Positions 8,500 to 17,889 of a stretch of DNA of 64,000 nucleotides are shown here, piece by piece. The notes under the pieces were generated by a model. The model was not told the DNA's origin. It worked only from the letters and a program-made list of their open reading frames with translations, and ran no database searches. Source of the stretch: Cytobacillus firmus (GTDB lineage: Bacteria > Bacillota > Bacilli > Bacillales > Cytobacillaceae); assembly GCF_023612095.1 (NCBI RefSeq), contig NZ_CP086235.1, positions 2,057,501 through 2,121,500 on the forward strand, given 5' to 3'. Within the stretch, counting starts at the first letter, position 1. Each line of letters starts with the position of its first letter. The translations under genes were made by a program, and so were the position numbers.

Positions 8500-8753
8500 G
8501 TATATTGTGTAAGACTTGTAAGCATGTATCAGGTGCTTTTTCTTAATACAATTTTGTAGGGTGTCTTATCCATTTCTTAACTATTTTATCGATTATATAT
8601 CTTTCCAAAGAGATATTAAAAAACACTAATACTTAATGAATATTCAGAATTTTCCAGAGGTTTTTCACATTTCAAATCGAATGATATATAGTATCTGCAA
8701 CTTTATAAACTTTCCTGCTCATTAGGAGGAACTAATCTGCGAGGAGGATATTA

Positions 8754-10537
8754 ATGGGTAAATCAATCCTTTTTGAAATTCAAGAAGAAGTGAACTTAGT
8801 GGCTGAAGCCATTAAATCTGTTTTGTCTTTAGAAGTAATTATTTATGATAAAAATAAAGTTGTTGTTACGGCCACAGGCGGGGGCACGCATGCAGTTGTG
8901 GGTGAGCCGGTTCGAGGACATATCATCGCAGAAGTCTTAAAAACAAATCATCCTGTTTACAATTTAGAGCCAGGTTTTCATGACGTATGCATAAGCTGTA
9001 TCCTTCATCAAAATTGCCCTGAAAAATCAGATGTTTCATATCCATTAACACATGAGGGTGAAATTGTCGGGGTTATCAGTTTAACTGCATTCTCTGAAAA
9101 ACAAAAAAATGAATTTAAAGAGAAGCATCGTATTTTATCAAATTACCTCGGGAAAATGGCGGATTTAATCAGCAGTAAAATAAATGGAACATCGCTTTTA
9201 AAGAAATATTTATCCACCTCACAAATGCTGCAAGTGACGATCCAATCCATGTACGAGGGAATCATCGCTGTTGATCAAAAAGGGTCCATTTTAGAGATGA
9301 ATCGTTCTGCAGAAAAAATACTAAATATAAAAAAACAAAATGTTTTAACTTTGAATATTTCAGAAGTTATTCAAAACCTTCCGATTACAAAAGTATTTTC
9401 AACGGGACAAGGATACTCGGATAAAGAATGTTCTCTTGTTGTAAATGGAAAAATGATTCAAGTCATTATCAGTGCTAACCCTCTGATCCATAACAGCCAA
9501 ATTATTGGATGTGCCATTACCCTCAAAGATTTAGCCGAGGTTCAAAAGTTTGCCTATTCTATAACATCAGAGGTAGATGATTCTACATTCGATATTATTG
9601 TGGGAAAAAGCCCTGCTATATTGCAGACAAAGGCGGCAGCCAAAAAAGTTGCGGCAACAGATTCTACCGTCATCTTTTTGGGGAGAGCGGAACAGGGAAG
9701 GAGCTTTTTGCCAGAGCACTGCATCAAGAGAGCAAAAGAGTCAATAAACCATTTCGGGCCATTAATTGTGCAGCCATTCCAGAACATTTACTGGAAAGTG
9801 AATTGTTTGGATATAGCGAGGGTGCGTTTACGGGTGCAAGGAAAAGTGGAAAGCCGGGAAAATTTGAAATGGCACAAGGAGGCACTATTTTTCTGGATGA
9901 AATAGGTGATATGCCATTGCATTTGCAAGTGAAGCTGTTAAGAGTGTTAGAAGAAAGAAAAATTGAACGGATTGGTTCGAATAACTCAATAGATATTGAT
10001 ATCAGAGTCGTTGCAGCAACCCATAAAAACTTAGAAAAAATGGTAGCTGACGGGGAATTTCGGCAGGATTTATTTTTTAGGCTAAGCGTCATTCCGCTTC
10101 ATATTCCCCCATTGAGGGAAAGAGATGGGGATATTCCCGTCCTGCTCCAGCATTTTGTACAGCACTACGATAAAATTACGGGAAAGAAAGTGAGAGGTTT
10201 CACTCCTGATGCGGAGAATCGGCTTTGTTCGTACAACTGGCCAGGTAATATACGTGAACTTCAAAATGCTGTGGAATATGCCATAAACATGGCAACTGAC
10301 CACTGGATTAGAGTAGAAAACCTGCCTCCGAGAATCCGTGAACAAAATCACCTGAATGCTGATAAAGAAAATATTACTCTGGCAGAAATGGAAGAAAAAA
10401 TGATAATGGATGCATTAAAGAGATATGGTGATACATTGAATGGAAAGAAACAAGCTGCAGATGAACTTGGTATAAATGTAGCAACTCTGTACAGGAAAAT
10501 TAATAAATACGAGCTTAATCGCAAAATGCAATTATAG
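8754..10537 (+). CDS. Sigma-54-dependent transcriptional activator (frameshifted in this sequence)
   Basis: A 594-residue bacterial enhancer-binding protein once one base is restored. Order: N-terminal sensor (about 1-140, with a Cys-rich [14 protein letters not shown] stretch), PAS (about 155-265), AAA+ (about 280-515) and a Fis-type HTH (about 545-590, [19 protein letters not shown]). GAFTGA, the sigma-54 contact loop, begins near residue 357. Walker A (GESGTGKE, about 310-317) is disrupted: the G run at 9680-9683 has four G where five restore the frame. Translation splits into 8754-9905 and 9803-10537. Start ATG 8754 follows AGGAGG. It probably activates the divergent-free operon downstream through the promoter at 10726. 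The sensor ligand is unknown; it is presumably the operon substrate. Confidence 0.88.
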
Positions 10538-10630
10538 TTAGCAAATTGCGATTACGTTAAAAACATAGCTGATTTGTCTTTTCTTCTAAATTTGGACAGA
10601 TCTCCTATGTTTTTTTTGCAATTTGCGAAC
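10519..10630. promoter_or_regulatory. Candidate upstream activator sites for the sigma-54 regulator
   Basis: Three similar AT-centred motifs occur 96-207 bp upstream of the -24 element: CGCAAAATGCAATTA (10520-10534), AGCAAATTGCGATTA (10540-10554) and TTGCAATTTGCGAAC (10616-10630). The common core is GCAAATTGC or its complement. The distance is right for an enhancer-binding protein. The first overlaps the 3' end of the regulator gene. Assignment is by position and repetition only. Confidence 0.5.
10561..10617 (+). terminator. Terminator of the sigma-54 activator gene
   Basis: AAACATAG with a following imperfect stem (TGATTTGTC / GACAGATCT) pairs to CTATGTTT and runs into eight T. It separates the regulator transcript from the operon. 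Confidence 0.65.
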
Positions 10631-10725
10631 AATGGACCTTAGTGATGTTTTCAATAAAAGAGAAGCTGTCCTGAATAACCCTATTAAACTGGGAGTCTTA
10701 AAGTAAAATATAGAAAATTCACAAC

Positions 10726-10743
10726 TTGGCACGGTACTTGCAT
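10726..10743 (+). promoter_or_regulatory. Sigma-54 (RpoN/SigL) promoter
   Basis: TTGGCACG-N4-TTGCAT matches the -24/-12 consensus TGGCAC-N5-TTGC with the invariant GG and GC exactly 10 bp apart. It lies 38 bp before the ATG at 10781 and directly after a gene for a sigma-54 activator. The whole operon 10781-25027 is expected to depend on SigL. Confidence 0.92.
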
Positions 10744-10780
10744 TCTAACTAGTTGAAGTAAAAAAACGAGGGGGAGTGCA

Positions 10781-11761
10781 ATGAGAATCATAAATAAAAT
10801 GTTTATGATGAAGTCCGTTCAGACTTTATTGAAGACATGTCTAAATGTAAAGCCTGGAGAAAACCTATTGATTCTAACGGATACAAATACGACTGAGATT
10901 GGAGAGGTTTTCGCACTTGCTGGTGAAGGGATGGGAGCAGAGGTTGTTATGACAATCATGAATCCCACCACAAGGCATGGGGATGAACCGCCAAGAATCA
11001 TTGCAGAAGCAATGAAAGCAGCTGATGCGATCGTTGCTCCGACAACTTTTTCTATTAATCATTCCACTGCCAGAAAAGAAGCAAGTAATGCAGGAGCAAG
11101 ATTAATATTTATGCCCGATGCGAATGACGAGGTTTTCTTAGATGGTTCACTGGATATCGATTATTTTGCACAAAAGAAAATAATCGATAAGGTATCCACC
11201 ATACTTGAAGAAGGAGAACGATTGAGCATAACAACCCATTTAGGTACAGAGCTTTCTATGTCCATATCAGGACGTCATGCTGTACCTCAAACTGGAATTT
11301 GCCATGAACCTGGAAGCATTTCACCCCCTCCTTGCATTGAAACAGCAGTGGCACCAATAGAAGGAACGACAGAAGGAATCATGTACATTGATGGGGCCAT
11401 TGTGCCGGGAAGGGCTTGTGAAGATCCAGTTAAAGTAGTCTTTAGAGAAGGTAAAATCATTTCCATTGAAGGAAAAGAAGATGCTGAAATGCTTAAGCAA
11501 ACGCTGGAAAGTTACAATCATCCCAATGTATATTGCGCAGTGGAAATGGGAATTGGCATGAATCCAAAGGCGAAAATTGGCAGAGGAGGGCAGCTGGAAG
11601 ACGAGGCAGAGTACGGAACGATGCATATTGGAATTGGCAATGGCATTACATTTGGAAGCAGTATCAGAGCCCCGGGGCATTGTGATTTAGTGATTCGAAA
11701 ACCGACTATCAAGGTGGATGGGAAAATCCTTATGAAAGATGGAGAACTCTATATAGATTAG
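10781..11761 (+). CDS. M29-like aminopeptidase / NicX-type metalloenzyme family protein, copy 1
   Basis: 326 residues. It resembles the family that holds thermophilic aminopeptidases (M29) and NicX-type 2,5-dihydroxypyridine dioxygenases: a Rossmann-like N-terminal half (NLLILTDTNTTEIG, DAIVAPTTFSINHSTARKEA) and a metal-rich C-terminal half (AVAPIEGTTEGIMYIDG, EMGIGMNPKAKIGRGGQLEDE, GPGHCDLV-like APGHCDLVIRKP). It is the first gene behind the sigma-54 promoter. A paralog lies at 16857. Hydrolase, amide-opening or ring-opening activity is possible; sequence alone does not decide. Confidence 0.65.
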   Translation: MRIINKMFMMKSVQTLLKTCLNVKPGENLLILTDTNTTEIGEVFALAGEGMGAEVVMTIMNPTTRHGDEPPRIIAEAMKAADAIVAPTTFSINHSTARKEASNAGARLIFMPDANDEVFLDGSLDIDYFAQKKIIDKVSTILEEGERLSITTHLGTELSMSISGRHAVPQTGICHEPGSISPPPCIETAVAPIEGTTEGIMYIDGAIVPGRACEDPVKVVFREGKIISIEGKEDAEMLKQTLESYNHPNVYCAVEMGIGMNPKAKIGRGGQLEDEAEYGTMHIGIGNGITFGSSIRAPGHCDLVIRKPTIKVDGKILMKDGELYID

Positions 11762-11774
11762 GGAGGAGGTTTGT

Positions 11775-13292
11775 TTGGGAGAAATAAGTCTAATCGGCGA
11801 ATCACTGGCCAGTTTCTTTACAGTTAAAATCATGCTTTTATTTCTTATTGGCACAGTTGCCGGAATGGCAGTCGGTGCACTTCCAGGTCTAACTACTACC
11901 ATGGGAGTATCCTTGCTGATTTCATTTACCTGGGGGATGGAATGGATAGAAGCAATGGTTCTAATTGTGTCTGTTCATATAGGAGGAACCTATGGAGGAT
12001 CCACGCCAGCCATCTTCTTAAATATCCCGGGTACTCCGGCCTCAGCTGCGACTGCTATGGATGGCTATCCAATGGCCCAGCGGGGGGAAGGAGGACTGGC
12101 AAGAGGACTGGCAACCTTCCAATCCTTTTTAGGTACTATTCTGGCGGCTGTTTTATTTCTGATAGGGGCGCCGCTCCTGCTGGATTTAAGTATGAATTTC
12201 GGATCATGGGAGTATTTTCTGCTAGCCATGTTTGGAATTATTCTCAGCGCAAACCTAACGGCTGCATCATTGTCGAAAGGGCTAATTTCCGGGATCTTAG
12301 GACTAGCTTTAGCCACAGTGGGAATGGATAAGATCACAGGCGCACAGCGTTTTACTTTTGGAGAAAGTGCACTCATGGATGGCTTTAGTCTAATTGCAGT
12401 CTTAATCGGAGTATTTGGAATTGCTGAGGTAATCGACTCTATTATGCAGCTCAAGAAGCCTTTAAAAGCAGAGAAATTCCAATCTATTTTTCCCCCGTGG
12501 AAGATGTTGGTGAAGTTTTTGCCCGCCGGCGGAAGATCTTCTGTTATAGGAGCAGCGATAGGAGCGATACCGGGTGTTGGAGCAGATGTAGCAGCCTGGG
12601 TTTCATATGATGTGGCTCGCCGAAGAAGCAAGAAGCCTGAGACGTTTGGCAAAGGAAATCCAGAAGGAATCGTTGCGGCAGAAACGGCAAATAACGCTTG
12701 TGTGCCAGGTACATATATACCGATGTTAATTCTTGGTATCCCTGGTGATGCAGTCACAGCAGTTATTATAGGGGGACTTTTACTTCACGGATTGCAGCCA
12801 GGTCCGCTTTTACTCACACAAAATCCTGATATATTGAATCAGTTTTTTATCATTTTAACGATATCTGCTGCGTTTATGCTTGTGTTTGGATTATTTTTCT
12901 CTTATTTTTTTCAGAAAATCCTATCTGTTCCCAGAAGTATAGTTTTGCTTATTGTAACGGTATTTAGTGTGGTAGGGACATTTGCAGTAAACAATCGGCC
13001 ATTTGATATTGGAATTATGTTCCTTTTTGGCATCATCGGTTTTCTTATGCGTAAAGTCGGGCTGGCTGCCCCGCCTTTAGTGTTAGGATTGATCCTTGGT
13101 TTAATGGCGGAACAGAATTTCCGAAGAGCCATGGTGAGTGCGGATTATTCGTTCGTGCCATTCTTCACACGGCCAATTAGTCTTTTCTTGCTGGTCTGTA
13201 TTGTATTTTTGATTTTGAATCAAAATTCATTCCTGACAAAACGCGTAAAACATCTGTGGAGGAAAATAAAGCCTAAGGGGGCTAACTTATGA
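11775..13292 (+). CDS. Tripartite tricarboxylate transporter, large permease TctA
   Basis: 505 residues with about 11-12 hydrophobic segments. Family signatures are GTVAGMAVGALPGLTTTMGVSLL near the N-terminus, GGTYGGSTPAIFLNIPGTP, and the internal repeat-like GAIPGVGADVAAW and PMLILGIPGDAVTAV. TctA is the large membrane subunit of a secondary transporter that works with a binding protein (next gene) and TctB. Start is TTG 11775 behind GGGAGGAGG, 13 bp after the preceding gene. Its 3' end overlaps tctC by 4 bp. Substrates in this family are carboxylates; the specific one is unknown. Confidence 0.93.
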   Translation: MGEISLIGESLASFFTVKIMLLFLIGTVAGMAVGALPGLTTTMGVSLLISFTWGMEWIEAMVLIVSVHIGGTYGGSTPAIFLNIPGTPASAATAMDGYPMAQRGEGGLARGLATFQSFLGTILAAVLFLIGAPLLLDLSMNFGSWEYFLLAMFGIILSANLTAASLSKGLISGILGLALATVGMDKITGAQRFTFGESALMDGFSLIAVLIGVFGIAEVIDSIMQLKKPLKAEKFQSIFPPWKMLVKFLPAGGRSSVIGAAIGAIPGVGADVAAWVSYDVARRRSKKPETFGKGNPEGIVAAETANNACVPGTYIPMLILGIPGDAVTAVIIGGLLLHGLQPGPLLLTQNPDILNQFFIILTISAAFMLVFGLFFSYFFQKILSVPRSIVLLIVTVFSVVGTFAVNNRPFDIGIMFLFGIIGFLMRKVGLAAPPLVLGLILGLMAEQNFRRAMVSADYSFVPFFTRPISLFLLVCIVFLILNQNSFLTKRVKHLWRKIKPKGANL

Positions 13293-14332
13293 AACTAAAA
13301 ATGATGTTTCTGACTCTATTTTCAGGGGTTCTGATATTAAGCGCCTGTGCTGGAAACCAATCAAATCAAAAGGCATCTGGAAACAGCGAAGAAGCAGAAA
13401 GTGATTACCCTTCACAGCCAATTGAAATTATTGTCGGTTTTAGTGAGGGAGGCGGTACTGACACAATGGCACGGACCCTGCAGCCAATCCTTCAGGAAGA
13501 ACTGGGAGAATCCGTTGCGGTGAGGAACATGCCTGGAGCTTCCAGTGCATTGGCTCTTGAGTATGTTAACGAACAAGAGTCTGACGGACACACCATCCTA
13601 TTTCAAACCGATCTGATCCGTGTATTTCCAACAATGGGCATGACAGATTTAACATACAAGGATTTCGAGCAAATTGGAATTGGCGCAATGGGGATTGCCA
13701 ATTTTACAGTTAAAGACGAATCTGACCTGAAAACGTTTGATGATGTGGTTCGGCTCTTGAAAGATGGAAATGCAAAGGTTGGTGTGGCAGCGATTGGGGA
13801 CCCTTGGCACCTCACTTTGGAGATTGTGAATAGTGTCGTGGGTGGAGATGCAGAAATTATTACGTATGATTCTGGTGCAAATGCTGCCATGGCTGCTATG
13901 AAAGGTGAGGTAGATTTCTCTATCAGCGGGGTTAATGAGGTAGTGGATCTGCTGAGGGCAGGGGATTTACGATCACTGGCTGTTATGGATAATAAACCGT
14001 TTGAAGTTGATGGACTTGAATCAATCCCGCCGGTCACTGATTTTGTTTCTGATTTGAAAAAATATGTACCGGAAGGAACCTGGTGGGGGCCAGCTGTAAA
14101 AAGCGGAACACCTGAAGAAATCGTAACTAAAATTAGAGACGCATACAACAAAGCGATCAGCAGTGATGAATTTAAGGAATTTACAAAAAAACGGGCAATT
14201 ATCCTAACAGATATTGAAGATAGTCAAGAATATACAAAACAAATCACCGAAAAAACAAGCTGGCTGCTTTGGGATATTGGTGTGGGAAAACGATCACCAG
14301 AAGAAGTAGGAATTAGCCGGCCGAAAGAGTGA
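13289..14332 (+). CDS. Tripartite tricarboxylate transporter, substrate-binding lipoprotein TctC
   Basis: 347 residues with a lipoprotein signal peptide; the lipobox LSAC places the lipidated Cys at residue 20. The mature part carries the TctC/Bug signature PIEIIVGFSEGGGTDTMAR and KDFEQIGIG. It binds the substrate outside the membrane and delivers it to TctA/TctB. ATG 13289 overlaps the tctA stop. Gene order here is A-C-B. Confidence 0.93.
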   Translation: MKLKMMFLTLFSGVLILSACAGNQSNQKASGNSEEAESDYPSQPIEIIVGFSEGGGTDTMARTLQPILQEELGESVAVRNMPGASSALALEYVNEQESDGHTILFQTDLIRVFPTMGMTDLTYKDFEQIGIGAMGIANFTVKDESDLKTFDDVVRLLKDGNAKVGVAAIGDPWHLTLEIVNSVVGGDAEIITYDSGANAAMAAMKGEVDFSISGVNEVVDLLRAGDLRSLAVMDNKPFEVDGLESIPPVTDFVSDLKKYVPEGTWWGPAVKSGTPEEIVTKIRDAYNKAISSDEFKEFTKKRAIILTDIEDSQEYTKQITEKTSWLLWDIGVGKRSPEEVGISRPKE

Positions 14333-14347
14333 TAGAAAGGAGAAAAG

Positions 14348-14794
14348 ATGCGGATAAATAAAGATTATCTTTTGGCGGGCATTGTTTTCGCGATTGGTCT
14401 CTTTTTTGTAATAGGCAGCTATAATTTCCCGCCAGGAGAACATTTTTTAAATTCATCTCGTTCATTTCCCATGCTGCTCGGCTATAGTTTGATAGGTTTA
14501 TCAATCTGGCAGTTTGCCCAAACGTTCAGAAAGAAAAAAGAGGAGGAAGAGGAAACGGCTTCTGCCTCCATTCAGGAAGTTAAAAGAGGGATAGTCTATC
14601 TGCTTTTAACAGTTGTTTATATCTTTCTGTTAATACCTTTCATAGGGTTTCTGTATTCTACTTTAATCTTTTTACTCATTGGAATGCTCTATTATAAGGA
14701 AGTTCGATGGTATACGGCCACATTAGTATCCATAGGGATGATTGGATTCATCTATGTGGTGTTTGAAAAACTCATGTATATTCGATTACCTTGA
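14348..14794 (+). CDS. Tripartite tricarboxylate transporter, small membrane subunit TctB
   Basis: 148 residues with four hydrophobic segments separated by a highly charged KKKEEEEET loop, the usual TctB topology. It starts at ATG 14348 after AGAAAGGAG. It completes the TctABC set. It is followed by a 119-bp gap, the longest within the operon; I see no terminator there. Confidence 0.85.
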   Translation: MRINKDYLLAGIVFAIGLFFVIGSYNFPPGEHFLNSSRSFPMLLGYSLIGLSIWQFAQTFRKKKEEEEETASASIQEVKRGIVYLLLTVVYIFLLIPFIGFLYSTLIFLLIGMLYYKEVRWYTATLVSIGMIGFIYVVFEKLMYIRLP

Positions 14795-14913
14795 AAAACG
14801 AAATTATTATTTACTCTCTTACATGATCCAATGATTCAATGAAAGACGAGGAGACAGGATTTAAAGAATTCGCTGTAAAAGGAAATCAAATAATAGATAT
14901 GGCGGTGATTTAA

Positions 14914-16038
14914 ATGAGGATAAAGCAAACAATTGAAAGAGTTCCCGGAGGGCTGATGGTCATCCCGCTGATGCTTGGCGCTTTATTTAATACGATTGAT
15001 CAGCTTCACATTCCATTTATAATGAATTTCCTTAAAAGCATAGGGGTATCGCCGGTTGAAGAAGGAATTTATGAGTTTATGAAAATCGGAGGATTCTCGG
15101 AAGCACTCTTTAAGACAGGAACGTTAACGCTCATTGGCTTGTTCTTATTTTGTGCAGGCAGCCAGATGAATTTGCGGGTAGGCGGAAAGGCCTTAAAGAA
15201 AGGAATTCTATTAACAGGAAGCAAGTGCTTGACAGGGATTGCCATCGGTATTTTATTTGGGGTGTTTTTTGACCCAATGGACGGTCTGCTTGGATTATCT
15301 ACTCTGGCCATTATTGCCGCTATGACCAATGGGAATGAAGGAATGTATGCAGTGTTGACAGGGCAATACGGAAACCGGTCAGATGTTGGGGCCATTTCCG
15401 TCCTGACTCTGAATGACGGTCCTTTTTTCACCATGCTGGCTTTGGGGATGGTTGGCGTTAATTTTCCTTTAATCGCATTCATAGCTGTCTTGCTTCCAAT
15501 CGCTTTAGGAATGCTGTTAGGGAATCTGGATGAAGATATTCGGGAGTTTTTAAAGCCTGGAGAAACGCTGCTTGTACCATTCTTTGCTTTCTGTCTTGGA
15601 GCAGGGATGAATTTTATGAGTTTCTTTAATCCTGAAGCTGTTTGGGGAGGTTTAGCTCTCGGGTTTGCCACAGTCATTTTTACCGCATTAACAGGAATCC
15701 TGGTTTATAGGCTATTTGGAGAAAAAAGTACGATTGGCCCTGTTGCAGAAGCATCGACTGCCGGGAACGCAGTGGGGACACCTGCTGCAATCGCAGCGGC
15801 AGCATCAGTGGCAGCGGGTGCAGGTCTGATGACGGTGGAAAAGGCTCGAAGTTTTCAGGAAATTGCCAATTTAGCCACAATACAAATTTCCATTTCTACT
15901 ATTACTACCTCGATATTATGCCCAATAGCCGTCATTTTATGGGATAAGTATCAAAGAAGCAAAGGCATAGATGGACGTCTGGAGGATATACCCAGGAAAA
16001 AAATAAAAATCTCTGCTGAGCTCGAACAGGAATCTTAG
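14914..16038 (+). CDS. KdgT-family permease (2-keto-3-deoxygluconate permease-like)
   Basis: 374 residues with about ten hydrophobic segments. Typical for the family are the start IKQTIERVPGGLMVIPLMLGA (first part), AAMTNGNEGMYAVLTGQYG, GDVGA-like RSDVGAISVLTLNDGPFFTM and EASTAGNAVGTPAAI. Known members import 2-keto-3-deoxygluconate or related acids with protons. Having both Tct and KdgT transporters in one operon suggests two substrates, or uptake plus export of an intermediate. Substrate is inferred only to be an organic acid. Confidence 0.85.
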   Translation: MRIKQTIERVPGGLMVIPLMLGALFNTIDQLHIPFIMNFLKSIGVSPVEEGIYEFMKIGGFSEALFKTGTLTLIGLFLFCAGSQMNLRVGGKALKKGILLTGSKCLTGIAIGILFGVFFDPMDGLLGLSTLAIIAAMTNGNEGMYAVLTGQYGNRSDVGAISVLTLNDGPFFTMLALGMVGVNFPLIAFIAVLLPIALGMLLGNLDEDIREFLKPGETLLVPFFAFCLGAGMNFMSFFNPEAVWGGLALGFATVIFTALTGILVYRLFGEKSTIGPVAEASTAGNAVGTPAAIAAAASVAAGAGLMTVEKARSFQEIANLATIQISISTITTSILCPIAVILWDKYQRSKGIDGRLEDIPRKKIKISAELEQES

Positions 16039-16054
16039 AAGGGTGATGAAAAGG

Positions 16055-16819
16055 TTGGAAAAAATTCATGCTGAAATATCCGATTTTATTTGCACCATTA
16101 CCATTAAAAACCCGCCAATGAATATTTTGACGAAAGAGTTTCGGCAGGAGTTTGTTCCTTATATGGAGGAGCTTAAAACCTCTTCGGATGTCAGGGTTAT
16201 TGTCCTTACTGGAGAAGGGGATCGGGCATTTTGCGCAGGAGCCGATTTAAACGAAGAAGGAGAGCTGACACCTGAATCCGTCAGGCACTTCTTAGAAGAA
16301 GATTGCAGAATTTACGATATTGTCAATGAAATGCCCCAGCCTGTCATTGCCGCAGTTAATGGCTATGCGTTTGGCGGAGGGTTCGAGCTTGCCTTAGCCT
16401 GTGATATCCGTATCATTTCGGAACGTGCGAAGCTATGTGCAGCAGGGGTAAAGGTTGGACTGGTTGTGGGACCAACCCGGTTAGTAAGACTGCTGGGTGA
16501 AGCATATGCCAAAGAAGTGATTTTGACAGGCAGAACCATAACAGCTGAGGAAGCATTTCAAAGAGGGCTGGCCAGCAGAGTGGTATCTCATGACAAGCTG
16601 CTGGCAGAAGCGCAGGAATGGGCACAGCTGATTGCTTCCCGTGCTCCAATCGCAGTAAGACATGCTAAGAACACAATTCAGAAGACCATGGATGCAGAGT
16701 GGCAGGAAGCAATGAAACAGGAATTGGATGCGTTTATTGAATGTCAGGATACATGGGATCACAAGCATGCGATTGAATCGTTCTTTAACAAAAAGCCGCC
16801 AGTATTTAAAGGGATATAG
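16055..16819 (+). CDS. Enoyl-CoA hydratase/isomerase family protein (CaiD-like position)
   Basis: About 254 residues, crotonase fold. The oxyanion-hole segments are GDRAFCAGADL and AVNGYAFGGGFELALACDIRI. It acts on a CoA thioester, adding water across or moving a double bond. I prefer TTG 16055, nine bases after GAAGGGTG, over GTG 16043 or ATG 16046, which sit too close to the ribosome site. It shares the operon with a family III CoA transferase and a CaiE-like protein, the same trio of families as in carnitine operons. Confidence 0.88.
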   Translation: MEKIHAEISDFICTITIKNPPMNILTKEFRQEFVPYMEELKTSSDVRVIVLTGEGDRAFCAGADLNEEGELTPESVRHFLEEDCRIYDIVNEMPQPVIAAVNGYAFGGGFELALACDIRIISERAKLCAAGVKVGLVVGPTRLVRLLGEAYAKEVILTGRTITAEEAFQRGLASRVVSHDKLLAEAQEWAQLIASRAPIAVRHAKNTIQKTMDAEWQEAMKQELDAFIECQDTWDHKHAIESFFNKKPPVFKGI

Positions 16820-16856
16820 TTAGTTATAAAAATTGAATCAGGGAGTTGTTTTAAAA

Positions 16857-17852
16857 ATGAAAGAAGCACTAATGTACCCGGCTGCTACTGCACTAGTAAA
16901 AGTTCTGGCAGGTGTTGAGAGCGGGGAAAAGGTTGTCATCTTAACAGATTTTTTAACGGATGGAATCACAAAAGTTCTGGCATCTGTTGTTTGTTCACTC
17001 GACGCAGAGCCCATCACGATCTCCATGCCGCCAAGGAAAGGGCATGGAGATGCATTGCCGGATGCAGTGGCAGCGGCTATGAAAGAGGCAGATGTGATCA
17101 TCGCACCGACAACTTATAATATTGCCCATACAAAAGCACGCCATGATGCGCAAAAGGCCGGGGCCCGCGTATTAATCTTACCTGAAGCACATGAAGACAT
17201 TTTATTAAGCAAGGGGCTGCGTGCTGACTTTGCTGCACTAAGACCTCAAGTTGAGAAACTGGCAGACCTATTGACCAATGGAGAATCTGTCCGCATTACA
17301 ACATCCCTTGGAACAGATTTAAGATTCTCCATCAAAGGCAGGTCAGGCAGAGCCTTAACAGGGTTTGCAAATAGCACGGATGTTTCGGCAGCGCACTGTA
17401 TAGAATCCAGCATTGCCCCTGTTGAAGGAACCGCTGAAGGTATTTTAGTGGTGGATGGAAGTATTCCGGGAGTTGGTTTAATGGAGACTCCGGTTGAAGT
17501 GGTATTTAAGGAAGGAAAGGCCGTTTCGATTACGGGAGGCAGAGAAGCGGAGCAATTCAGGAAGATATTAATGGAGAAGAATGATGAAGAAGGAAATATC
17601 TATTTTGCTGGTGAGTTTGGCATAGGCATGAATCCGGAATGTGAATTGGAAAACAGCATGCTAAGTGATGAAGGTGTTTTTGGAACCATCCATATTGCTT
17701 TAGGTACGAATGCATATATTGGGGGAACTGTTAAGGCCAAAGGGCATTACGATATGGTCGTTAAGGATCCCCGGGTAGAAATTGACGGGAGACTTATTCT
17801 GGACAATCAGGAACTCTATTTAATTGAAGATAAAGCCTTAAATAGACTTTGA
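16857..17852 (+). CDS. M29-like aminopeptidase / NicX-type metalloenzyme family protein, copy 2
   Basis: 331-residue paralog of the operon's first gene, with matching blocks: VVILTDFLTDGITK, HGDALPDAVAAAMKEADVIIAPTTY, SIAPVEGTAEGILVVDGSIPG, EFGIGMNPECELE and KGHYDMVVKDP. ATG 16857 is preferred over an upstream in-frame TTG at 16833, which lies before the ribosome site GGGAG at 16841. Two divergent copies in one operon point to two related reactions or a heteromeric enzyme. Substrate is unknown. Confidence 0.65.
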   Translation: MKEALMYPAATALVKVLAGVESGEKVVILTDFLTDGITKVLASVVCSLDAEPITISMPPRKGHGDALPDAVAAAMKEADVIIAPTTYNIAHTKARHDAQKAGARVLILPEAHEDILLSKGLRADFAALRPQVEKLADLLTNGESVRITTSLGTDLRFSIKGRSGRALTGFANSTDVSAAHCIESSIAPVEGTAEGILVVDGSIPGVGLMETPVEVVFKEGKAVSITGGREAEQFRKILMEKNDEEGNIYFAGEFGIGMNPECELENSMLSDEGVFGTIHIALGTNAYIGGTVKAKGHYDMVVKDPRVEIDGRLILDNQELYLIEDKALNRL

Positions 17853-17889
17853 AACAGTGGAATTCATTTTATAGAAGGAGATGATTTGA

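Noticed and set aside
12065-12757. 230-codon antisense open frame within tctA
   Set aside because: Shadow of a strongly supported gene; low-complexity composition (Pro, Ala, Ile, Ser) and no start signals.
15069-15677. 202-codon antisense open frame within the KdgT-like gene
   Set aside because: Shadow frame of a membrane protein gene, with no ribosome site or recognisable motif.
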